Below, piece after piece: positions 34,263-47,853 of a stretch of DNA of 64,000 nucleotides. The stretch spans positions 10,665,405 through 10,729,404 of the forward strand of contig NC_092216.1 of the NCBI RefSeq assembly GCF_030445035.2, given 5' to 3'. Position 1 is the first letter of the stretch. The number at the start of each line of letters is the position of its first letter. The stretch comes from Dasypus novemcinctus (taxonomy: Eukaryota > Chordata > Mammalia > Cingulata > Dasypodidae). Under the pieces are notes generated by a model that saw only the letters and a list, made by a program, of their open reading frames with translations, made no database searches and was not told the origin of the DNA. Made by a program: the position numbers and the translations under genes.

Positions 34263-37200
34263 TTAAAAATTAAAACATGGGAAAAAATCTTGAATAGACA
34301 GATTAACAAAGAAGAATCACAAATGGCCAAAAAAAACAAGCAAAACAAAAGAAAACATGAAAATATTTGCATCATTATTAGCTATTAGGGAAATGCAGAT
34401 CAAAAGTACAGTGGGATATCATTTCACATGTTATTTAATGGTCAATATTTTTTAAAAAGTAAAAAACAGTAAGTGTTGGAAATAATGTGGAGAAATAGGA
34501 AAACTCCTTCATTCTTGGTGGCAGTGTAATATGGTACAGCCTCTGTGGAACATGGTTTGGCAGGTGCTCAGGAAGCCAAATATGGAATTGCAATATGATC
34601 CAGCTATCCCACTACCAGGAACGTATTCAGAAGAACTGAAAGAAAAGACATGAATGGATATTTGCACAGCAATGTTACAGCAGCATTAGTTATAATTGCC
34701 AAAAAATGTAAATAACCTGTCAGCTGATGAGTGGATAGATTAAATATTGTAAATATTGTATGCACATGTGATGGAATACTTTTCAGCTGTAAGAAGAAAT
34801 GAACTGGGAAGGACATGACAACGTGTATAAACTTTAAGGATATTATGATGGGTGAAATAAGCCAGACACAAAAGGAACACTATTGTATGATCTCACTGAT
34901 GTGAGCTAAATATCAAGAGTAAACTTTGAGAATTAAAAGATATAGAGTATAGGTTAATAGGAGACAGCATATGAGTTGAGATGTGGGAGCTGGTATGTAT
35001 GTATGTAGAATGTTTAATAAGGTCAATTATAAACATGTGCAGGTGGATAGAGTTGATGGTAGTACATTATATTGAATATAACAAACACTGCTGATTTAAA
35101 ACTGTGATTGGGACTAATCTATGGAGGTTAATTGAAATATAGCCAGGGCATAATCTAGGGACTGCCTAACATCGTGATTTTGGTGGTAGATGAGGATTTT
35201 GGTTAATAATATTAATACTAGAGTGTTCTAAAAGGTGTTAATATGGTGATACATGGGAAAATACAACTAATGTAACTTGTAAACTATAATTAAGCAGTAG
35301 TATAAGTAGTATTATAATGTTTTTGTAACAAAGGCAAAGAAGGTGCTATATCAATGCTAAATGGAAAAATATTTTCTCCATATACTGCCTTATTATTACA
35401 TTTGATATTAGTGTCATACTAATTTGTTAAAATTCATGAAAGAACATTCTTAAACTTGGCTATTAACTATAGTGCTTCACTTAAAATATGATTCATTGTG
35501 TCATACAATCATGCGATTTATCTTTCAAGTTTTATTTTCATAATGTATGCACAACCTGAAATTTGTTGTGGACACATTTGGGTGTCAGGTCCAAATTCAT
35601 ATATATAATTCAGTGCTCTTTATTACACTCACAATAATGTGCCACATTGCCATAATCCATTTCCAAATCTTTACAATAAACCTAAATAGAAATTCTGTAT
35701 AAAATAAGCATCAAATTCCCATTCTCTACCCCATTTTCATCACCTGGTAACCTATATTCTAGATTCTAACTCTATGATTTTGCTTATTATAATTAGTTCC
35801 TATTAATGAGATCATACAGTAATTGTCCTTTTTTGTCTGGCTTGAGTCACACCATGTGATTCCCTCAGGGTTCATCCATATTGTTGCACACACCAGAAAT
35901 TATTTGATTTATACAGCTAAATATTATTTCATTGTATGTATACACCACATTTTGTTTACCCATTCTTCAGTTGATGGACATGTTGTTTACTTCCATTTGT
36001 TGGCAAATGTTGCCTGTTTATTTTTAGTTTAAAGTACTCTTATGATTAAAAATTTTTGATTTTGATAAGATTCCCTATGTATTTTTTTCTTTCATTGTTT
36101 ATACTTTGGATGTACTATTCCATATAAATTTCATGATTGGCTTTTCTACTTATACAAAGAGACAGTTGGAATTTTGATTGAGATTGCATTGGGTGTGTAA
36201 GTCATTTGTGAAGAACTGACATCTTAACATTCAGTCTTCCAATCCATGAACACAGAATATTCTTCCATTTATTTAGATCTTTGGTTTCTTTTAGCAATGT
36301 TTGCAATTTTCTGAGTCATTACATCCTAGGTCAGGTTTTCCCTAGTTATTTGATTCTTCTAGTTGCTGTTGTCAATGGAATTTTAAAAATTTATTCTTCA
36401 GATTATTCACTAGTATTGCATAAAAACATTACAGACCTTTTTTATGTTGCTCTTATTTACTACCATTTACTGAATTTGTTTATTCAAACAACTCTGTTAT
36501 GGATGTTTTCCTACCTTCTAGTTGTAGGATCATGTCGCCAAAAAACAGGAAATTTTCATGCTTTTCAAATTTTCATGCTTTTTGTTCCTTGCCTAATTGC
36601 TCTTGCTAGAATCTCCAGTACAATGTTGAAGAATAGTAGGAATAGTGGGCATCCTTGTCTTGTACCTTATCTTAGAAAGAAAGCTTTCAGCCTTTAACTA
36701 TTAAATATATTGGTGGTGGGTTTTCCTAAATGTTACTACTATCATATTCAAGCAGTTTTTTCTATTCCTAGTTTTTATGAAGAAAACGTGTTGGATTTTA
36801 TCAAATGCATTTTTAAATTAATTGAGATGGTCATGTTATATTTTATTCTTCATTCGATTTACTTGGTGTTTTCTTTAATTAATTTTATGTTGAACCACTC
36901 TTGCATTGAAAAGTTAATATCACTTGAACATGGTGTATAATTCTTTTAATGTGCTATTTGATTCCATTTTCTAGTATTCTGTTGAGTATTTCTTATATCT
37001 ATACATATAAGGATTGTTGGCTTTAATTTTGTTTTTTGGTGATATTTTCATCTCTCTTTTATATGAGAGTGATATTGGACTTACAGAATGAGTGAGGAAG
37101 TGCTTTGTTCTCTACGATTTTTTTGGAGGAGTTTGGACAGGATTCTTATTAATTCTTCTTGGAAGGTTGGAAAAATTACCTGTAAAGACAGCTTGCCCTG

Positions 37201-37282
37201 CAGTTATCTTTGTTGGGAGGGTTTTGATGACTGATTCAATCTCTTTACTAGTTTGGTCTGTGGAGATTTTCTATTTCTTCTT

Positions 37283-37867
37283 CTTTTTTAGATTTATTTA
37301 TTTGTTTTCCCCTTCTCCTCTCCCCATACTGCTATTTTTACTGTCTCTGTCCATTTGCTGTGTGATATGTATCTATTCCACTTTTTTTGTCTTCCCTTAT
37401 CATTTTTTTCTTCTCTAGGGTTCACTGGGATTTGATCCTGGGGGCCACTGATGTGTAGAAAGGTTTCCTGTTAGCGGCACCATCTCAGTTCCTGGTTTCT
37501 GCTACACTTAACCTTCACTCTTCCCTTTGTCTCTCTTTTGTTGCATCTTCTTCTCACTTGTGCTGGCACTGGCTCACTGCACAGGCACTTGGCTCACCTC
37601 ACATGGCTCACCATGCAGACACTGGCTCACCATGTGGACACTCACACAGGCACTCTGCTCAGCAAGCAGGCACTCAACTCACCATGCAGGCTCTCATGTG
37701 GGGACTCAGCTCACCAAGCATGCACTGGGCTCACCGCAAGGGCACTTGGCTACCCATGCAGGCATGCTTTCTCTTCTTCTTTTTCACCAGGAGGTCCCAG
37801 GGATTGAATGTGGGTCCTCCCATATGGTAGACTGAAGCGCTATCGCTTGAGCCACATGTGCGTCCCT
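37283..37867 (-). mobile_element. Long tRNA-derived SINE with internal tandem array
   Basis: The minus-strand SINE has its tail at 37283-37300 (complement of AAATAAATCTA) and a tRNA-like head at 37790-37867 (complement of TGGCTCAAGCGATAG and CATTCAATCCC). It is flanked by exact copies of CTATTTCTTCTT at 37271-37282 and 37868-37879. At 585 bp it is longer than the other SINEs because of a tandem array in its middle. Confidence 0.85.
37555..37765. repeat. About 20-bp tandem repeat inside the SINE
   Basis: Roughly eleven diverged units built on GGCACTTGGCTCACCATGCA follow each other with 15-21 bp spacing. The CA/CT-rich composition leaves three frames open across the array; these are not genes. 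Confidence 0.85.
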
Positions 37868-39310
37868 CTATTTCTTCTTGAGCCAGTGTAGGTAATCTCT
37901 TTCTAGGTGTTTTTTTCATTTCATTTAGGTTACATAAATTGTTGTTGTTTAACTGCATAGTATTATCTTATAATTCTTTTTTATATCTGTGGGATTGGTA
38001 GTCATGTCCTGCCTTACATTTCTGACTTTTGGTGTTCTTACTTTTTCCTTCTCTAATTAGTTAAAGTTATTGATTTTATTGATCTTTTCAAAGAACCAAC
38101 TTTTGATTTTGTTGGTTCTATTGTTTTTAATTCTCTATTTTATTTATCTCCACTCTAATATTTGTCATTTTCTTCCTTCTGGTTACCTTGGATTTCATTT
38201 ACTTTTCTTTCTATGTCATCTTATTTTGAGGTTAGATCTCTGATTTGAGATCTTTCTTCTTTGTTAATTTAAGTATTTAGAGTCACAAATTTCCTTCTTT
38301 GCTCTGACATTGCTGACAAATTTGGCATTTGTGCTCTCATTTTGATTCATTTCAACATATTCCCTAATTTCTCTTGTGACTTCTCCTTTCACCCATTGGT
38401 TAATTTAGAGTGTATTGTTTAATTTCTAAATAATAGTGATCTTTTCATATCTCTCCCTTTTATTGATATCTGGCTTCAATCTATTGTGATCAGAAAGACT
38501 GTGAATGATTTCAGTATTTTTTGATTTGTTAAGAATTGTTTTGTGACTTAACATATGGTCTATTCTGAAGAATGATCCATGTTCATTAGAGGAGAATGTG
38601 AATGGTGTTGCTGTTGAGTGAGGCATTCAACATACATCTCTTAAGTCCAGTTGATTTAGAGTATTGTTCAAATCTTGTATTTCCTTATTCATCTTCTGCT
38701 AGTTGTTCTATCCATTTTTGATTAACAATGTAGAACTGTCTATTTTTCCATTCAATTTTGTCATTATTTTCTTCATATATTTAGGGACTTTGCTATTGGG
38801 TGCATATATATTTACTTTTTAAATATTCTATTACTGATTTGGCCATTATATTTGATTACAACTACCTTGTTTTGTCCTTTCTAAGTTTTTGACCCAAAGT
38901 CTATATTATCTGATATTATTATAGCTACCTAAATTCTCTCTTAGTTCCTATTTGAATGATTACTGTTTTCCCTTTAAATCTACTTTTGAACTCGAGGAGG
39001 ATTTCTTGTAAACATATAGCTGCATATAGTTGGATCATATTCTTTAATCCATCTTACCAATCTCTGCCTTTTGACTGGAGAGTTTAATTCATTTTCATTG
39101 GGTGTAACTACTGATAATGCAAGAATTTCTTCTCACATTTTAAATTTTGTCTTTCTATATCATATGTTTTTTGACCCTTAATTCTTCCATTAATGCCTCC
39201 TTCTATGATTTTTAAAATATTGTAACATTTTGAATCTCTTCTAATTTATTTCTGAATATATTTTTCAGAAAGAATTTTTTTGGCTAGGATGGGATTAAAA
39301 GTTAACATCT

Positions 39311-40890
39311 ATCCAGGGTACATAAAAATGTTTGGATATTTTCATAGTGGAAACAATTAAAAACAACAACTGAGGGAGTGCTGAGATTCTAGCCAGGGGA
39401 GCTCTATCACAGTCTCTAAAGGATCAGCAACAACCCCCAAGTGCAACAGCAAAGACCAAAAAAGAATGAAGGTCCAACAATGAGCCCCTGATACTAATGG
39501 TTATGCTTGTGAGCCTGTGTACCTGAAATAAGAACAAGGCCTAGAGCAGCAGTGTGCCTAAGAGTTCCCTCTTGAGAGCCTCTGTGTTGCTCAAATGTGC
39601 CCAGTCTCGAAGCCAAACTCAGCATGTAAATTCGTTGCCTTTCCCCCAGCGTGAGACATGACTCCTGGGGATGAGCCTCACTGGCACCAAGGGATCACTA
39701 CCAAGTACCAGCTGATGACATAACTAGAAAATGACCTTGAATAAAAGGTTCAACTCAGATCAGAAGAATATCTCTGTCTATATATAATAACAGGAGTTTA
39801 AAATGCTTTTTGACTTAAATCAAGGGGGAAATGTAAAGGACAAATGAGTTTATATGGCTATGCATCTCTAAAAAAGAGCCAGGAGGTTTTCAGAGGGGTT
39901 GCCCTTATGCACACCTGAGCTGAGTCCCAGAGACAGATAAAGTAGATACAACCTCAGGTATTGGTTCTTCTGAGAGCTACAGAGACCCACAAGTTTTATG
40001 GCCATGGCAGATGGAGTTCAGTGCCGTGTCAGTTGGCCCTTCTTTGGAGTTGGTGTTTCTGTGTGATGGAGCTGGACTCAGATGTGATCTCCTTTCACAA
40101 GCCTTTCCTGTTACTTTATCAGAATTGTAGTTGATGCTGGGGTTTAAGATATATCTAGGGGATCTGAATCTCTGGACTGATCATATGATAGCCAGGCCCT
40201 GAGTCTCAACAGACCTCAGCTCCTACACTCTGGTCTATTGGACTTACCCCACTCAGCTAACATGGAGTTGAAGAATGTCAACCACCACACCATGGAGCCA
40301 AGAGTGCCTACAACTGAAAGCAGGAGGATTGCATCCAGCATCCATGTGGAATCTAAGCCCCTTCTTGACATAGATGTGGAATGGATAAAACCAACCCAAG
40401 GTCCACAGGATGGAGGAATAGAATATGGATTAGAGTGGATTTACTGATATTCTATTCATGAACTATTGTGGTTAGTAATCGAAGAAAATGTAGCATCGGT
40501 GTGGAAAAAGTGACCATGGTGGCTGCTGGGTGTGGGGAATGGGAGGAAGAGATGAGATGTGGGGGCATTTTCAGGACTTGGAGTTGTCCTGGGTGGTGCT
40601 GCAGGGACAATTACTGGACATTGTAGGTCCTCCCATGGCCCACTGGATGGAATGTGGGAGAGTGTGTGCTATGATGTGGACCATTGACCATGAGGTGCAG
40701 CGATGCTCAGAGATGTATTCACCAAATGCAATGTGTCATGATGATGGAGGAGAATGTTGCTGCGGGGGGAGTAGTGGGGTGAGGGTGGTGGGGGGTACCT
40801 GGGGACCTCATACTTTTTGAATGTAATATTTTAAAAATGAGTTAAAAATAAATTAATTTAAAAAATAAAAAAATAAATCTTTTTCCCATT
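39311..40890 (+). mobile_element. Young L1 3'UTR insertion with target-site duplication
   Basis: 1.58 kb of plus-strand 3'UTR, colinear with 57370-58869, ending in an A-rich tail near 40870-40890. Flanks are TTAAAAGTTAACATCT (39295-39310) and TTAAAAATGTTAACATCT (40891-40908), the same apart from two bases. The G-rich tract lies at 40767-40803. Confidence 0.88.
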
Positions 40891-40949
40891 TTAAAAATGT
40901 TAACATCTAAATTTATAACAATCATAATCGATTTGACGTCATCTTAACT

Positions 40950-41430
40950 TCAATAGCTACATATGAACTCTTCCTATACCTTCAGTACCATGATATAATG
41001 CATAAAAGCAAATGCATAATCAAAGAAAATGCTAAATAGTAACTTGCGTATTTAAGCACAACTAAAATTGTAGCATAGGGAGTCAGGTCTAAGTCACTTT
41101 AGACAGAACTTGACTCCTATCTACAGACATAATAGATATAAGTTCTGCCTAACTCTCATGTTAAAGTTTTTTTCCCCACCCTTGTTAGGCCTAACAAATT
41201 GGAAGCTCCCTGGGACCAAAAAAAAAAAAAAAAAAAAAAAAAAGGTAACAAGAGAATGCTTCCAAAGGGAACTTTGGAGGGCATTGTCTGTATCAGGGCA
41301 TCCCTGACACCAGTGACTGCTCAGATTTTTCCCAAGAACTTGGAGGTTACCCAAGGCAGAGTCTCATTCCAGCTGCCAATAAAATTCGCTGACAAGGTTA
41401 GGAGAGAGGATTGGTCCATCTCTTTCACTT
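40950..41430 (+). mobile_element. Endogenous retrovirus 5' LTR, 5'-truncated
   Basis: The stretch from about 40985 to 41195 matches 59260-59465 in order (CATAATCAAAG, GTATTTAAGCA, GGAGTCAGGTCTAAG, TTAGAC, CTCCTATCTACAGA). This identifies the two as a pair of LTRs. The first third present in the downstream copy is missing here. AATAAA lies at 41378-41383, followed by a U5-like stretch. A run of 26 A at 41218-41243 has no counterpart in the other LTR. The U5 end and primer-binding site could not be fixed. Confidence 0.7.
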
Positions 41431-41486
41431 GGCATGTGAGTTCATTCCTTTATTTATTGCTTCTGTTTTTTTTTATTTCATTCATC

Positions 41487-41735
41487 TGGCTGACCACATG
41501 TTAGCATTTGGTTTACCTTCCCTGAGGTAGCAAAGGTTAGGCTGTAGCAGGAGAGATTTCATGGATTTGATTCCCACTTCCTCACTCCTTTAAAGAGAAA
41601 GTCCACTACTTTTTGGCTGACTATGAGTTAACATTTGGTTTATCTTTGCTAAGGTAGTGAAGGTCTTGTGCTAGCAGAAGAAGTTTTGTGTGTTTGAGTC
41701 TCAATCTCTTAAAGAGGAAGTCCACTGCCTTTGTT
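41487..41735 (+). repeat. 127-bp tandem duplication downstream of the 5' LTR
   Basis: TGGCTGACCACATGTTAGCATTTGG at 41487 recurs as a diverged copy at 41614. Both copies run through a GATTTGATTCCC/GTTTGAGTCTC segment to AAAGTCCACT. They differ by substitutions and short deletions, so the duplication is old. Confidence 0.75.
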
Positions 41736-42439
41736 CCCTTATTTTCTTTGCTCTCTCTCTCTTTTTCTCACCAACATGGGAAATGAAATATGAGTGAAAT
41801 TAATAGGTTTTATGTTTTTGTTGTTGTGTCTTAACTCTTTCATGTTTGTCAGTTTGTTCAGTATATATCTTCATACCTTCAGATGGTAATATTAAATTAA
41901 ATAAGTTTTTTGAAAAGAGCTCTATTTAAATGGCCAAAAATTGAATAAGTTCTTATGTTAGTAAAAAAAACAGGGAGTATATTTTATCTTTTTTTTTTTT
42001 TTGTACTTTGGTTTTATCATGTCTTTAAACTGCAAAGCAACTAAAGGCCTTTTTGGGGTTGCTGGGGGTACTAGAAACCCTTCATCTCTTATTTAGATAA
42101 AATATGAAAACTATGTATGCAATTATCAGAAAAGGTTTTGCATGGGAATAGGACAACTCCCAGTAAGCTGCTTTTTAAAAAGGTAAAGAGAGCAATATCA
42201 CAGACTCTAGCTGTAAAGGGGAGTGGGCCCTGACTTACTCAGTGAATTGGATGTGGCCAGCACCAATATTAGCTTCAGGTGGGGTTTGTGGCAAAGGAAA
42301 CTTTCTAAGCAATTGCTGCTTGGGTTTTGGTCCCAATTGTGGAAGAGGCCAAATTATGATGTAGCCCCTTGAAAAAGCAACTGTGTGCAACATACCATGT
42401 CCTGTTGCAAGCAGAAGACTTATCTCAATAGTGTCTGTT

Positions 42440-43200
42440 CACTCTGAAAACCACCTTCCCTATCCAGGGGTGAATTGCAAATACAAGAAAAAAGCATGGT
42501 CTGCCTTCTGTGGGAGAGAGATTGTGGAAGGACATCTGGTCAGCTGTGAACAATGACAGGGAACTATCTATTTTGTCCCTGCCCACTTGTCTAACATCCC
42601 TCTCAGGAATGTTGAGGCAGGTATCCACACAAAGATCTGAAACTGAGTCATTAATTCTGAGTAGCAGTAGAATAGCTCCACAGGAAAGGTAGGCATCATG
42701 GCTACCAGACTCTGTGGCAGCAGTTCTAGCTGCTAGCAGCTCATGAACATTACCCATGAGTGCCCACCGTGTCCACTCTGACAACAGCAACAATTACCTC
42801 ACCAGATGGAACATATTGGCTGAGCACAGACTTCAGTAGCATGATGGCAAGTGTATTACATCAATCCTCACCTGTTCTCAGACAGGGTAAGGTATAATTT
42901 CACTGTCACTGCCATGGAACTCTTGTAACCAGCAACCTACTATTTACACCTAGAATATCTAAGGGCCCTATATGGGGTGCCAGTGCAAATTAACAGTGAT
43001 AAAGAAACTCCATTTATCTATCACCTCATTCAGTTTTGGGCTGTGAACCATGATATTGTTTGAACTTTCCATTTGCCTAATAACCCCACTGGTGCATGTC
43101 TTATAGAAAGGATGAATGACATTTTAAAGGAACAAATGAAAGGTAATATGTGATGTTTACAACAATGAACTAAGAAACTATATCCAGTCTTAAACTGACA
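42440..43200 (+). pseudogene. Retroviral integrase remnant
   Basis: Integrase joins viral cDNA to host DNA. The plus strand retains an integrase core: a QINSDKETPF segment near 42985-43015, where D of the catalytic triad sits, a WAVNHDI segment, and NPTGACLIERMN at 43084-43119 (the NPTG...E part of the core). Upstream, a VPAHLSN-like segment lies near 42577. Many stops and frameshifts interrupt it. Motif style suggests a class I (gamma-like) element, tentatively. Dead copy. Confidence 0.7.
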
Positions 43201-43772
43201 CCTCAGGCTACAGCCTCTGCACCAATTGAAATGCTAATAGCAAAACTGATACAAGTACTGAGAATATGAGTTAAAGTGCCAGTAACACTAGAGACCAAAG
43301 GGGAAGTAATAATAATCTGTTTTTGCCTATGCCTCAAACCATACAAATGAGAAAATGAGGTCATTTGGTTGTAGTAGTGGCCAATGTAGTCTTCTTGGTA
43401 GGAATATTAAACCCAAGGGAGATAGGAGTTACCCAAAAATTGCAATGAGACCACAATTTATGCAAAAATACCTGTAAAATTCTTTATTAATAATCTGAGG
43501 TCTCCTATTTCATCTTGGACTCTACATGCATTATGTGAACTCTTCTTATGCTTAAACTAGATTTTTAAATATACTTAAAAATTTTTAAAAGATACTTAGA
43601 TTACATAAATATTACATAAAAAATATAGGGGATTCTTATATACCCCATTTCCCTACCCCTCCCACACTTTCCCACATTAACAACATCCTGTATTAATGTG
43701 GTACATTTATTAAAAATTGATGAACATATATTAGAGAATTGCCACAAAGTGGGGGTTATAGTTTACATTATC

Positions 43773-44145
43773 TTCTATTTTTTTATTTTTTAAAAAAGAT
43801 TTATTTATTTATTTCCCTCCACCCCTTCCCAGTTTTCTGCTCTGTGTCCATTCGCTGTTTGTTCTGTGACCAATTCTATTCTTATCAGTGGCACTGGGAA
43901 TCTGTGTTTCTTTTTGTTGCATCATCTTGTTGTGTCAGCTCTCCATGTGTGCAGCACTATTCTTGGGCAGGCTGCACTTTCAAGCTGAGCGACTTTCCTT
44001 ATGGGTGCACTCCTTATGGGGGACACCCCTGCATGGTAGTGTCCTCCTTGCATGCATCAGCACTGTGCATGGGCCAGCTCCACATGGGTCAAGGAGGCCT
44101 GGGGTTTGAACCACATGTGGTAGGCAGATGCCAAGTCTGATTCCA
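43773..44145 (-). mobile_element. DAS-type SINE with 11-bp target-site duplication
   Basis: Minus-strand SINE: A-rich tail complement at 43785-43812, GC-rich body, tRNA-like head truncated near 44137 (GGTTCAAACCCC complement partly lost). It is flanked by TTTACATTATC at 43762-43772 and 44146-44156. It sits in the distal 3'UTR of the older L1. Confidence 0.9.
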
Positions 44146-47100
44146 TTTACATTATCATTTAAACACTCTTCCACACAATTTTGTAAGTTATGAAAAGACA
44201 TAAAATTGTCTGTATCTGGTATTGCAACATCATTCAGGACAATGCCAATGTTCGCCAAACGCCCCCATATTACACCTATTCTTCTTTCTCCCTCCCCTCA
44301 GAATGTCCAGTGGCCATGGCCTCCACATCAGTGACAAAAGTTCTTTCCTTGCTAGAATAACAATAAGTCTATTGTAGAATAATATTAATTCTACTCTAGT
44401 CCATGATTCATTCCCCAATCCTGAGATAGCAATGCCAATCTGTGTCTAATTGAGAGGGGCTTCTATTCTGTGGGCCAGATGGATGGGGCTATCTTGCTTG
44501 CAGTTTCAGACACTCTCTGTTCCTTGGGATAGGTGTGTCCATCCTATCCTTAGTTGTCCTGGGTAAGTGCAATGAACAGGAAAGTAGGTGTTGCTTCTCT
44601 TTTGAGATTCAGGTCCAACATACACATGGAGAGCCCAAAGATATGTCTCTTGGATATATGCTTATCAACTCTAGCACCAAGTATTCATTCAAATAGAAGA
44701 GGCAGAGGAGTAATATGTAGGGAAACTGAGTCCAGCTTTGTCACCCTTAGGAGCATAAGTTCCAAAGAAGGATCATCTGGTAGGGTGCTAAACTCCTTAG
44801 TGTCTGGATATCTCCAAAATACTCAGGGGCCCCTCTATTTGAAGCATTATTTTATTTTGGAGTCAATGATATCCTGCAGAGATGTGCATAAACGTAATCT
44901 CTGGAATGACCTTCTGACTCACTCTGAAGTCTCTTGGTCATATAAACTCATTCGTCTTTACACTTTCCCCCTTTTGGTTATGGTCTTTTTCCAGTTACAT
45001 CACTAGTTGGTCCTTGGTAGTTATCACTTGGTACCAGGAAGGCCAATCCCTAGGAGTCATTTCACACATTAGGAAGAAGGTAGTGTATTTATATGCTGCA
45101 TTTGAACAACAAGGAGCTCTCTAAATGTAACTCCTCAGCACCCTGTAATATTAGGTTAAATTTCAATTTCAAAAGAAAGTGTTCATAAGTACATCAATAT
45201 TAAGATCCTATCAATGGCCCATCCTCCTTCAATAGCTCCTGGCCCTGTACCCAGGTAATTCTTGCTCTTCCTTTAGAGAATGTAGTAGAACTCCCTAGGA
45301 TGGGAATTCAATATTATTTCAGTTATTGTATGTATCTCCACCCACCACAACAATGCACCATGATCACTTGAACTCTTTCTTATGCCTTATAGGTATAACC
45401 CAGGTGAACTTCCTGCCATGCATCCTCCATCACTAACACCCTGTCCCTGCCCTGCCACAGTTGTAACATGTCTGTGATTCAAAATTCCTTAAAAAATGAA
45501 GCCATATATAACTGATTTAAATTAATAAGAAAATGAAGCAATAATTACAGTACTAAAAGTAATAAAATATAATTTTTAAAAACATTTGAAATGAAAAGTA
45601 ATAAAAATAAAATTAAAAAATAATAGCATTAAGTTTTTCATCACTGTAAGATCTGTTGTCCTGTATGCATAGTGACATTTTCTTCCCTTTATTCCCCCAA
45701 TGTCTTACTATTTTTCATTTTATCTTCAAAGAAGTTTTAGGTTACAGGAAAGTCACATCCAGAATACGGGGGATTCCTCCTTTTCCCATTTCCCTCATTA
45801 GTAATATTTTAATTGTGGATGGTACATTTGTTACAATTGTACAAATATTGAAGCATTGATCATAACCATGTCCAATGATTTACATCATGGTTTACATTTT
45901 GGACCATAAACTTTAAAAAATTTTGATGAAATTTAACATGGCCTATATATCCATCATTACAAGACCATGTAGAACAATTCCAAAGCCCCCAAAGTGGGGG
46001 AGCATCTATAAATTAGATGTCATCTATTTTATTTCTCTCTCTACTTCTCCTGAGAATCTATGGTGACCATCAAACTTCACTTCTTGAAGAACAAGATTCC
46101 TAATTTCTTGCAGCAACATTGAGGACTGTCCTCCCCTTTTTGGCACTTGCCTATGTTATCAAGATACTCTCATCCCTCTATGTGAGATCATAGCAGGACT
46201 CTCCAGGATGGCAGTCCAAAACCTTCCAGTTCATTGTGTGGGTCTCCACTTTCTCATACAACAAACTATGACAGGATGAACACTCATGTATCCCATGGAA
46301 GCCTGCTCATCTGTGCCCTGTTCTGAATGTTTACCACATTCAACACACTAAACTAGTAATCCTCCCCTGCCAATTTGTCAAAAAACATTCCTAATGTTGT
46401 AGTTTCAAGCACATACCTGCAAATCACCGGAATTCATCTGCTCCCTTCCCCAACTTTCACACAGTTCCATGGAGAGTGATACCCTCACCCCCACCCTGCC
46501 TCTATCTAGACCAGAAATGCCCAACCAATCATCAATGCACCACATCATGCCCATCCACCTACTGCACAACTACACCCTTCCTCCTTTCCATAGATTTTGT
46601 CCATATTGTCATAGGCTCTGCTCTTTCTGTCACCTGTAAACCTATCTTCCAGGCTCTAGTTCTGTGAGTCTGCTCAATTTGCTTAATTCATATCAGTGAG
46701 GTCATGTAATATTTTTCCTGCAGTGTCTACTTTGCTTCACTGAACATAAGATCTTCAAGGTTCCTCCAAGTTATCCCATGTATTAATATTGGATTCCTTC
46801 TTAGAGTTGAATAATATTCCATTATATGTATATATCATAGTTTGCTTATCCATTTATCTGTTGGTGGACATTTGGGTTGTTTTCAACTTTTGATAGTAGT
46901 AAATAATCCTGCTATGAACATTGGTGTGCATATATCTGTTCATGTCCCTACTTTCAATTCTTCTGGATATATACCCAGCACTGGGATTGCTGGATCATAT
47001 GGAAGCTCTATCTTTAGCTTCCAGAGGAACTTTCAAACTATCCTCCACAATGGCTGCACCATTCTGGATTGCCAGCAGCAGTGGATAAGCATTTACTTTC

Positions 47101-47853
47101 CTCCACATCCTCTCCAACACTTGTAGTCCTCTGCTTTTTTTAAAATAGCCACCAGTCTGATGAGTGTAAGATTATATCTCATTGTTGTTTTGATTTGCAA
47201 TTCCCTAATAGCTAGTAATACTGAACATCTTTTCATGTGCTTTTAGGAATTTGTTGATATTCTTTGGGGATGTGTCCTTCAAATCACTTGTTCATTTTAA
47301 AAATGGATTGTTGTGTTTTTCTTTTGAGGTGTAGGAGTTCTTTATATATGCTGGGTATTATGTCCCTATCAGACATATGGCTACCAAATATTTTCTTCCA
47401 TGGAGTAGGCTGCATTTTTTTCACTTTCTTGACAAACTCCTTTAAGGTGCACAAGTTTTTAATTTTGAGGAGGTCCCATTTATCTAATATTTCTTTCATT
47501 TCTTCATGTTTAGGGTATAAAGTTCATAAAATCATTTCCTAATATAAGATTTTGTAGATGTTCCCTACATTATCTTCCTAGATGTTTATGGTCCTGCTCT
47601 TATATTTAGATCTTTGATCCATCTCCAGTTGATTTTTGTATAAGGTGTGAGATGGTGTTCCTCTTTCATTCTTTTGGATATGGATAACTTGTTCTCCAAC
47701 CACCATTTTTTTAGAGAGCATTTTCTTCCATTTGAGTGGGTTTTGTGACCTTGTCAAATATCAGCTGACTGTAAATGCAAGGATCTATATCAGAGCCTCA
47801 ATTCAGTCCAGATTTTCAGTATGCCTATCCTTCTGCTAATACCATGCAGTTTT

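Larger units (their letters stand above)
32366..35475 (+). mobile_element. Older L1, reverse transcriptase to 3'UTR
   Basis: Plus-strand ORF2 starts inside the reverse transcriptase (NIDAKIL-like at 32385) and continues through the C-terminal region (33300-34860). A 3'UTR follows to about 35475. Frames are broken throughout. It carries two SINE pieces (32770-33014 and 33113-33302) and a short L1 tail (34108-34262). The FADD-containing segment is missing between 33112 and 33303. It meets the next, opposite-strand L1 tail to tail. Confidence 0.75.
35476..39294 (-). mobile_element. Ancient L1, 3' half, host of the large nest
   Basis: On the minus strand: 3'UTR at 35476-35820, ORF2 C-terminal region (35930 onward), reverse transcriptase (about 36300-37250) and endonuclease end (38426-38626, with DHMLSHK and a decayed SDH-type site). 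The AT-rich upstream region reaches 39294. The element resumes at about 59545 and reaches a 5' end near 63050. Frames are decayed. A SINE is inserted at 37283-37867. Confidence 0.75.
41431..43575 (+). mobile_element. Endogenous retrovirus internal region, upstream part, gag and most of pol absent
   Basis: Between the 5' LTR and the L1 at 43580 only about 2.1 kb remains. Positions 41431-42180 show no protein similarity that I can see. Integrase-like sequence occupies about 42440-43200, and 43200-43575 is unassigned decayed pol/env sequence. Gag, protease and reverse transcriptase were not found. The internal region continues at 48841 beyond the L1. Confidence 0.6.

Noticed and set aside
37527-37835. 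Three overlapping ORFs of about 90-100 residues
   Set aside because: They are produced by the 20-bp tandem array, which leaves several frames open.
39311-41195. Segmental duplication of L1 tail plus LTR shared with 57370-59465
   Set aside because: The L1 at 39311 has its own target-site duplication and the flanks between tail and LTR differ. The two LTRs are better explained as the ends of one provirus.
42425-42793. 122-residue minus-strand ORF
   Set aside because: It overlaps the plus-strand integrase remnant, whose recognisable motifs explain the region.
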